Source: a bacterium | Lineage (GTDB): Bacteria; Blakebacterota; Blakebacteria; Blakebacterales; Blakebacteraceae | Length of the DNA: 8,175 nt | Assembly: GCA_025774205.1 (NCBI GenBank) | Contig: JALGWK010000088.1 | Location: forward strand, 1-8,175 | Direction: 5' to 3' | The notes under the pieces: model-generated | What the model saw: only the letters and a program-made list of their open reading frames with translations | What the model was told of the DNA's origin: nothing | The model's database searches: none | Position numbers and translations under genes: made by a program | Part shown: positions 1-8,175 of the stretch, piece by piece | How positions within the stretch are numbered: the first letter of the stretch is position 1 | How the letters are laid out: each line of letters starts with the position of its first letter

Positions 1-1247
1 GCCTGGCTCTCCGGACGGAGTCGTCCGCCCCCGCAGGAGGGACAGTCGATCTGGTTCATCCACTGTTCGAGATGCTCCCGGACATTCTGGCTCTTCGTCT
101 GCCGATAGAGCCGGTTCAGTTCCGGGATCACCCCCCGGTACTTCCCCTCGTAATCCCACGACCCCTTGCCCCCCTCCCAATGGAAATTGATGGCCTTCTC
201 AGATCCCTGGAGGATCGTCTCCCGCTGACTCTCGGTCAGATCACGCCACGGTTTCGTATGCGGGATCCGAAGCGCGCGCGCCGACTGGAGCACATGGATC
301 TGCCGGTACCGGTCCATGGCGCCGTAGGCCACTACCGCGCCGTCCTGCAGACTTCTCGCGGGATCGGGGATGATCAGTTCCGGGTCGAAGAAGAACTTCG
401 TGCCCAGTCCGTCACAATCGGGACAGGCTCCGTAGGGACTGTTGAAGGAGAAACTGCGGGGTTCCAGTTCCTGGAACGAGATCCCGCAGTGGTGACAGGA
501 GAAGTGCTCACTGAAGAGTTCCTCCGATCCATCGTGGCGGACCACCGTGACCAGACCTTCCGCCAGGCCGAGAGCCGTCTCAACCGAATCGGCGATCCTG
601 CTCCGTCCCTCCCGTTTGACGACGACCCGATCGACCACGACTTCGATGGTGTGCTTTTTCTGCCGGTTGAGCCGCCGTTCGGGATCGACTACCGATATCT
701 CGCCGTCCACCCGAACCCGCACATAGCCGTCCTGCTGCACCTTGCGGAAGAGTTCCCCGTACTCCCCCTTTCGACCGCGCACGAGGGGAGCCAGGATCTG
801 GATGTGCTCATCCTCCGGGAAGGAGAGGATGGTTTCCACTATCTGCTGGGAGGACTGGGCGTGGATCGGCCGGCCGCATTCGTGACAGTGGACCTTGCCG
901 GTCCGGGCCCAGAGGAGACGGAGGTAGTCATGGATCTCGGTGACCGTGCCGACCGTCGAGCGCGGGTTCCGTCCCGAGGTGCGCTGTTCGATCGATATCG
1001 CCGGCGAGAGCCCGTCGATCGCGTCGACGTCGGGTTTCTCCATGAGGTCGAGGAACTGGCGGGCATACGCCGAGAGGCTCTCGACGTACCGGCGTTGCCC
1101 TTCGGCATAGATGGTGTCGAAGGCCAGACTCGACTTGCCCGATCCCGACAGCCCGGAGATCACCACCAGGCGGTTCCGGGGGATGGTTACGTCGATGTCC
1201 TTGAGGTTGTGCTCGCGGGCACCCCTGATGATCAGTTCGTCAGTCAT
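1..1247 (-). CDS. uvrA: UvrA, excinuclease ABC subunit A (N-terminal part; runs off the window)
   Basis: UvrA is the cytoplasmic damage-sensing ATPase of nucleotide excision repair; it scans DNA as a dimer and loads UvrB. The first 415 codons are visible, a little under half the usual length of about 940. The start MTDELIIRGAREHNL matches the family N-terminus. Walker A GLSGSGKS is at residues 32-39, followed by the ABC-specific stretch GQRRYVESLSAYARQFL. Four cysteines, C251/C254 and C275/C278, with the surrounding ELEPRSFSFNSPYGACPDCDG, form the first zinc module. A further CPSCGGGRL motif begins at C402. I place the start at ATG 1247 because it gives the normal N-terminus. A duplicated in-frame ATG at 1280 would add MTDEGITLLGA. 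Neither ATG has a convincing Shine-Dalgarno sequence. A TTG at 1256 lies 9 nt behind an AAGGG that the duplication creates. The family call is certain; the exact start is not. Confidence 0.97.
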   Translation of the reverse strand, partial: MTDELIIRGAREHNLKDIDVTIPRNRLVVISGLSGSGKSSLAFDTIYAEGQRRYVESLSAYARQFLDLMEKPDVDAIDGLSPAISIEQRTSGRNPRSTVGTVTEIHDYLRLLWARTGKVHCHECGRPIHAQSSQQIVETILSFPEDEHIQILAPLVRGRKGEYGELFRKVQQDGYVRVRVDGEISVVDPERRLNRQKKHTIEVVVDRVVVKREGRSRIADSVETALGLAEGLVTVVRHDGSEELFSEHFSCHHCGISFQELEPRSFSFNSPYGACPDCDGLGTKFFFDPELIIPDPARSLQDGAVVAYGAMDRYRQIHVLQSARALRIPHTKPWRDLTESQRETILQGSEKAINFHWEGGKGSWDYEGKYRGVIPELNRLYRQTKSQNVREHLEQWMNQIDCPSCGGGRLRPESQ

Positions 1248-1301
1248 GGCGCCCAATAATGTAATCCCTTCGTCAGTCATGGCGCCCAATAATGTAATCC
1301 C
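1236..1301. repeat. Perfect 33-bp tandem duplication over the uvrA start
   Basis: Positions 1236-1268 and 1269-1301 are identical over 33 bases, and identity stops at both outer edges. Each copy holds the minus-strand sequence that ends in the uvrA start codon and its first codons (ATG ACT GAC GAA). Because 33 is a multiple of three and no stop lies between, the upstream ATG (1280-1278) reads in frame into the normal start (1247-1245). Each copy also holds a TACATT, a weak resemblance to a -10 box, so any promoter or leader element here would be doubled too. An assembly error is possible, though exact short tandem duplications also arise naturally by replication slippage. Confidence 0.95.
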
Positions 1302-1360
1302 AGACCGGGGCGGGAAAAGCGTTGATCTGTCGCGGTCAGGTAAGCACCTGCGCTCCCCGA

Positions 1361-1391
1361 CCGGAACCGGACAGGGTACTGTCCGCTCCGG
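1361..1391 (-). terminator. Stem-loop in the spacer before uvrA; possible transcript end or operator
   Basis: The inner stem CGGACAG / CTGTCCG (1368-1374 and 1379-1385) is perfect, with a GGTA loop. An outer stem CCGGA / TCCGG (1361-1365 and 1387-1391) extends it past a small asymmetric bulge. It lies about 20 bases past the stop of the restored reading frame of the envelope protein (1413) and about 80 bases before the first possible uvrA ATG. No T-run follows on either strand, so it is not a classical intrinsic terminator. It could stabilise a 3' end, or the inner palindrome could be a protein-binding site. The rest of the 1302-1412 spacer shows nothing else I can name. Confidence 0.35.
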
Positions 1392-1412
1392 CCAGGGAGG
1401 GAGCGGAAGGGA

Positions 1413-1502
1413 TCAGTACTTTCCGAACCGGAATGACAGGATGAAGGAGGTTCCGGTCAGGTCTTCCTCCAGCAGTCCCAGGTCGAGACTCGCCTGGTCG
1501 AG
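1413..1502 (-). other. Out-of-frame C-terminal end of the envelope protein
   Basis: This stretch encodes 29 residues and a TGA: LDQASLDLGLLEE, then DLTGTSFILSFRFGKY. The alternating pattern with a terminal aromatic residue (SFILSFRFGKY) is typical of a closing beta-strand of an outer-membrane barrel, recognised by the BAM machinery. It has no start of its own and begins where the main frame loses its barrel character (after residue 164, AAG). Joined across the break, the protein would be about 193 residues. A net loss of 3n+1 bases near 1502 explains the arrangement. A longer loss is possible, because the turn between the two halves looks short. Confidence 0.65.
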
Positions 1503-1993
1503 CCGGCGGCGATCCGGAAGTTCTGCGTGATATTCACGCAGACGCTCGCCGAGGGCTCGATGACGTAGATCAGGTCGTCACTGCTGCCGGGATCGAGATC
1601 CACGTATGAACCGGGTTCCCGGAAACTGATCCCGCCAATCGCGAAGAGGCAGCTGAAGTTGAAATGGATGAGATCGTCGGGCTGTCGCAGGTACTCCAGG
1701 AGGAGCCCGCCGTAACCGAGGCCGATCTCATATTCGGCGATACCATCGTTGACGAGATGGGTGGTCACCAGACCGTAACCGCCGCCGCCGAGGGTGAATG
1801 TCTGGCCGATAACCCAACCGCCCTGCCCACCGACCAGGAGCCCCAGTTCACCGGCAATCTGGGAGAATTTTACGACCGGACCGCCGTAACCGCCGTGTTC
1901 GAGGTTCCTCCCGATCAGGGTCTCCGGCTGGGCCAGCGCGGAGGCCGGGATCATAATTATCGCGATCACGAACACTGCTGTCAGTTTCTTCAT
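1457..1993 (-). CDS. Small exported protein, probable outer-membrane beta-barrel, frameshifted at the C-terminus
   Basis: The 178-residue reading frame begins with a clear Sec signal peptide, MKKLTAVFVIAIIMIPASALA, with likely cleavage after SALA. The mature part is rich in glycine and alternating hydrophobic residues (GGYGGPVVKFSQIAGEL, LVGGQGGWVIGQTFTLGGGG, EIGLGYGGLLLEYL, IHFNFSCLFAIGG), the pattern of amphipathic beta-strands in small outer-membrane barrels. I recall no named gene; the function is unknown. The start at 1993 has a good ribosome binding site, AGGGAG at 2001-2006, with a 7-nt spacer. The last 14 residues (STRRVSTWDCWRKT) do not look like a barrel end. Reading from 1502 in the frame that shares the last base of codon 164 gives a plausible final strand ending FRFGKY and a stop at 1413. 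The displayed C-terminus is therefore probably the product of a 3n+1 base loss or a sequencing error. Confidence 0.8.
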   Translation of the reverse strand: MKKLTAVFVIAIIMIPASALAQPETLIGRNLEHGGYGGPVVKFSQIAGELGLLVGGQGGWVIGQTFTLGGGGYGLVTTHLVNDGIAEYEIGLGYGGLLLEYLRQPDDLIHFNFSCLFAIGGISFREPGSYVDLDPGSSDDLIYVIEPSASVCVNITQNFRIAAGSTRRVSTWDCWRKT

Positions 1994-2059
1994 GTAACAA
2001 CTCCCTGGAGGCTGGGTGGAATCGAGCAGAATGGCAGAATCTCGTTACCTCTCTCATCA

Positions 2060-2089
2060 ATCATACGGAGAAGCGGGGAGCAGGTTCCA
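2060..2089 (-). promoter_or_regulatory. Weak candidate promoter for the envelope protein gene
   Basis: In the 96-base gap between the glycosylase stop and the envelope protein start, TATGAT (2065-2060) matches five of six bases of the sigma-70 -10 consensus. TGGAAC (2089-2084), 18 nt upstream, is only a poor -35. The gap is the longest one upstream of the envelope gene in this window, so a separate promoter is plausible. Sigma-70 consensus may not hold in this lineage. Confidence 0.25.
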
Positions 2090-5852
<3,763 letters not shown>

Positions 5853-5898
5853 CGAATGACTACTCCTCTGATGACGGTGAGGCGCGGCAGATGTCGAT

Positions 5899-7770
5899 TC
5901 AGCGGACCCTGAGGACCGTGGTGCGGTAGCGGCGACCTTCGAAATCCAGGACTGCAACATAGGCGGCGGGAGCGACGTCGCGACCAGATTCGTTCGTGCC
6001 CTTCCAGACTATCCCGACCGTTCCCGCCATGGCGACATCCACGTCGTCAAAAATCCGGACAAGGCTGCCCGAAAGGGTGTAGATGCGTATCACGATCGAA
6101 CCGGCTGAAGGGACCGTGCAGTTGAAGGTGGTCTGAGTCGTGAAGGGATTGGGGTAGTTGAAGAACCTGACACCATCTCCGGCAGGGGTGTCCCCGTAGT
6201 GGAGGGCATCAAAGCCCTGTACATAGCCCCACCCATAATCGTTGTCGGGATGGCCCTGCTGTCCGTTCCGGGAGCGATCGGCGGTGGCCTGCAACGCCTC
6301 CCTGACCTGGTACGGACCCCATTCGGGATGCTCTTCCAGCAGGAGGGCGACCACCCCGGCTGTGAGCGGACTCGAGAAGCTGGTCCCGTTGGCGGCCGAC
6401 CAGTAGGTGGAATCACCGGCGGCCGGGTAGACCGTGGTGAGTCCCACCCCCCGGGCCACGATATCGGGTTTGATCCGATCGTCGAAGGTGGGACCGCGAC
6501 TGGAGAAAGACGCCAGGGTCCGGTCGGGATTGGTCGCGCCCACCGTGATGACACTGTCCCCGTCGGCGGGGGCACCGACGTAGTACCGGAGCGGTATCTC
6601 ATCGGGACCGGAGGGGAGGCGGTTACCGTCGTTCCCCGCGCTCGAGACCACGATCACCCCCCTGGCCGCGGCGGCGTCGGCAGCGATGGTGATGGTGGCG
6701 GTATCACCATCCATGTCGCGGTGGCTGTACCAGTCTAAATAGGAGAGGCTGGTGTTGGTCACGTCGACCCCGAGGGCCTCCATCCATTCCATCGCGGCAA
6801 CCCAGTTGTCCTCCTCCACCGGGGTTTCGCTGTAATAGTCCTCCGTTCTCGCCAGCAGGAGGTTCGCTCCGTACGCGGGTCCAACCAGAGTGCCCGGCAG
6901 GTACCCGGCGATCACGCCCCACACCTGCGTCCCATGGCTCTGATGCGAGGAATAGGCGCCCTGATTGGCGATGGAGATGGTGTCACCGTCCACGAAATCC
7001 CAGGCCGCCAGTACCATGCTGTCCCTGAGCGCGATGTGGGTAAGCCGGAAGCCGGTGTCGAATATCCCCACGATCACGCCGACCCCTGAGAGACCCGCGG
7101 CGTGCATCGTGGGCACCTGGACCGATTCGTTCTGATTGTATGAATCTCCGTAAAAGGCCGGCCCGAACTGGCCGGTGGCGACCATCCCCGCGCCGCTGCC
7201 TGCCACGCGGCGCACGGACCCGGGCCGGGCCTCCTCTTCAGGATCGATGCGCCGGCCGCTGGCCAACGGCGTGATTCGATCGATGGCGCCGTGGTCAGAG
7301 AGAGAGAGCAGATCGTCGGGAGCGATGACGCCGCTGACGGCGTTCAGCCACCGGCTGGTGTGCCTGACACGCAGGCCGCTGTTTCGCAGTTCGGTCAAGT
7401 AGGCGGGCGAAACCGGCAGGTCCGATTCGACCACATCCCTGATCGTTCCGCGCCGGAACCTGCGGTCGAGGGCGCGGGGGCTCAGGCGGGAGCGGGCCGC
7501 CGCCAGCGCCCGGCCGATCTCACCCTTGTTCAGTCCGCGATCCTCAAGGAAGACCCAGACAGTAAGGGAATCAGTCGAGGTCGTGATGGAACGCTGGAGC
7601 CGGGAATCGATCTTCGAGGCCTGCCTGGCCGGAAGTGGTGTGTTCAGCAGGAGGAGCGCGCCGAGGGCGGCGGTGAAGAGCGTCGGGAATATCCGGCCCG
7701 ATCTACGATCAGGTCCGGGCGCGGACCGTCGTGATCGGGTTGTGTCTCTCTGCCAGGGTCGTTCGCTCAG
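5899..7770 (-). CDS. Secreted subtilisin-like serine protease (S8) with C-terminal sorting-like domain; non-canonical start
   Basis: Subtilases cleave peptide bonds with an Asp-His-Ser triad. With the start placed at CTG 7770 the protein is 623 residues. The triad is D238 (GIFDTG), H279 (SHGTQ) and S464 (GTSFSSP), with oxyanion N380 (SAGND). A basic N-terminus and a hydrophobic segment (about 27-42, FPTLFTAALGALLLL) make a signal peptide. A propeptide-like region follows (about 55-230), including RLSPRALDRRFRRG and LPVSPAYLTEL, typical of exported S8 proteases in FCB-type phyla. The last 90 residues start with NYPNPF (538-543) and form a FlgD/Ig-like domain ending TVLRVR, like type IX secretion tails. 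No ATG, GTG or TTG precedes the signal peptide in frame; the first canonical start is GTG 7434, inside the propeptide. I chose CTG because GGGAG lies 9 nt before it and it gives MSERP. ATC 7773 or ATA 7692 are alternatives. Confidence 0.85.
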   Translation of the reverse strand: MSERPWQRDTTRSRRSAPGPDRRSGRIFPTLFTAALGALLLLNTPLPARQASKIDSRLQRSITTSTDSLTVWVFLEDRGLNKGEIGRALAAARSRLSPRALDRRFRRGTIRDVVESDLPVSPAYLTELRNSGLRVRHTSRWLNAVSGVIAPDDLLSLSDHGAIDRITPLASGRRIDPEEEARPGSVRRVAGSGAGMVATGQFGPAFYGDSYNQNESVQVPTMHAAGLSGVGVIVGIFDTGFRLTHIALRDSMVLAAWDFVDGDTISIANQGAYSSHQSHGTQVWGVIAGYLPGTLVGPAYGANLLLARTEDYYSETPVEEDNWVAAMEWMEALGVDVTNTSLSYLDWYSHRDMDGDTATITIAADAAAARGVIVVSSAGNDGNRLPSGPDEIPLRYYVGAPADGDSVITVGATNPDRTLASFSSRGPTFDDRIKPDIVARGVGLTTVYPAAGDSTYWSAANGTSFSSPLTAGVVALLLEEHPEWGPYQVREALQATADRSRNGQQGHPDNDYGWGYVQGFDALHYGDTPAGDGVRFFNYPNPFTTQTTFNCTVPSAGSIVIRIYTLSGSLVRIFDDVDVAMAGTVGIVWKGTNESGRDVAPAAYVAVLDFEGRRYRTTVLRVR

Positions 7771-7776
7771 GATCTT

Positions 7777-8175
7777 CTACTCCCGTGGTTCGAGCCGTTC
7801 TGCCAGCCAGGGAACAAGTGAATCGATCGCGATCCGCTCCTGGACCAGGGTATCCCGGTCACGCACCGTGACCTTCTGATCTTCGGCGCTCTCACCGTCC
7901 ACCGTGATGCAGAATGGGGTTCCCACCTCGTCCATGCGTCGATACCGCCGGCCGATGCTGCCCCCCTGGTCGTAAATCACGTTCCAGGCCCGGCGTCGCA
8001 GTTCATCGACGATATGACGGGCCATCTCGGGCATCCCTTCACGCTTCACGAGCGGAAAAACAGCCGCCTTGATCGGGGCGATGTGCGGGGCGAACCTGAG
8101 GAGCATCCGCTCCTCCCCCCCGATCTCATCCTCGTCGTAGGCGTCGGCAAGCAGCGTCAGGACCGTTCGATCGAC
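7777..8175 (-). CDS. glyS: Glycyl-tRNA synthetase, dimeric (single-chain) type, C-terminal part
   Basis: The enzyme charges tRNA-Gly with glycine in the cytoplasm. The window holds the last 132 residues, which form the anticodon-binding domain at the end of class II synthetases of this type. Recognisable blocks are VDRTVLTLLADAYDEDE at the window edge, FAPHIAPIKAAVFPLVKREG, GSIGRRYRRMDEVGTPFC and the following ITVDGES, then KVTVRDRDTLVQ. This is the archaeal/eukaryote-like single-chain GlyRS, also found in many bacteria, not the alpha2-beta2 enzyme. The rest lies outside the window. It ends in TAG (7779-7777); the downstream protease frame is the same frame and begins directly after it, so the two genes are probably on one transcript. 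Confidence 0.95.
   Translation of the reverse strand, partial: VDRTVLTLLADAYDEDEIGGEERMLLRFAPHIAPIKAAVFPLVKREGMPEMARHIVDELRRRAWNVIYDQGGSIGRRYRRMDEVGTPFCITVDGESAEDQKVTVRDRDTLVQERIAIDSLVPWLAERLEPRE
7780..7784 (-). promoter_or_regulatory. Shine-Dalgarno GGGAG that supports a non-ATG start of the protease
   Basis: GGGAG sits in the last codons of glyS. A 9-nt spacer, which includes the glyS TAG, separates it from the CTG at 7770-7768, and 6 nt separate it from ATC 7773-7771. The position fits translation restarting right after glyS ends. It is a short motif in GC-rich DNA, so chance is possible. Confidence 0.45.

Noticed and set aside
72-1259. Long open frame (395 codons) on the plus strand opposite uvrA
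   Set aside because: It is codon-aligned with uvrA on the other strand, has no recognisable domain, and such antisense frames are expected in GC-rich coding DNA.
5853-5960. Longer N-terminus for the ChaN-like protein
   Set aside because: The extra 36 residues overlap the end of the protease gene in another frame, and the signal peptide with its ribosome binding site begins at ATG 5852.
7297-7308. Six-unit AG dinucleotide repeat in the protease gene, possible phase-variation tract
   Set aside because: It is short, encodes an ordinary Leu-Ser stretch in the propeptide region, and the frame is intact; no sign of switching.
7777-7779. Readthrough of the glyS TAG to make a GlyRS-protease fusion
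   Set aside because: The frames do join, but a signal peptide buried behind a cytoplasmic synthetase makes no functional sense, and a ribosome binding site offers a simpler restart.

Overview
This window comes from a GC-rich bacterium, and every gene in it lies on the minus strand. In transcription order (high to low coordinates) they are: the 3' end of a dimeric-type glycyl-tRNA synthetase (glyS); a secreted subtilisin-like S8 protease with a C-terminal sorting-like domain; a ChaN/Tiki-superfamily secreted protein; NAD+-dependent DNA ligase (ligA); a 3-methyladenine DNA glycosylase of the AAG/MPG family; a small signal-peptide protein that looks like an outer-membrane beta-barrel; and the 5' part of uvrA. 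The YPNPF-type C-terminal module of the protease, as used by type IX-type secretion, together with high GC and a Gram-negative-style envelope protein, suggests an FCB-group or related candidate phylum such as Krumholzibacteria, Eisenbacteria or Zixibacteria. The exact lineage is inference.

The right half (about 4850-8175) holds glyS, the protease and the ChaN-like gene, packed with gaps of a few to about 46 bases. The middle (2090-4830) holds ligA and the glycosylase, which overlap by 4 bases (ATGA) and are probably translationally coupled. The left part holds the small envelope protein and uvrA, separated by a spacer with a strong stem-loop. A DNA-repair theme (LigA, alkyl-base glycosylase, UvrA) runs through the lower half. 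The two exported proteins are a separate envelope pair.

Three things are unusual. A perfect 33-bp tandem duplication covers the uvrA start codon in frame and creates two alternative ATG starts 11 codons apart. The S8 protease has a readable signal peptide and propeptide but no ATG, GTG or TTG start in front of them; its frame begins directly after the glyS TAG stop, with a good ribosome binding site placed before a CTG codon. The envelope protein appears frameshifted near its end: a family-like last beta-strand ending in FGKY is found in another frame just past the break. I see no new multi-gene system, and no CRISPR array, tRNA gene, insertion sequence or phage gene.
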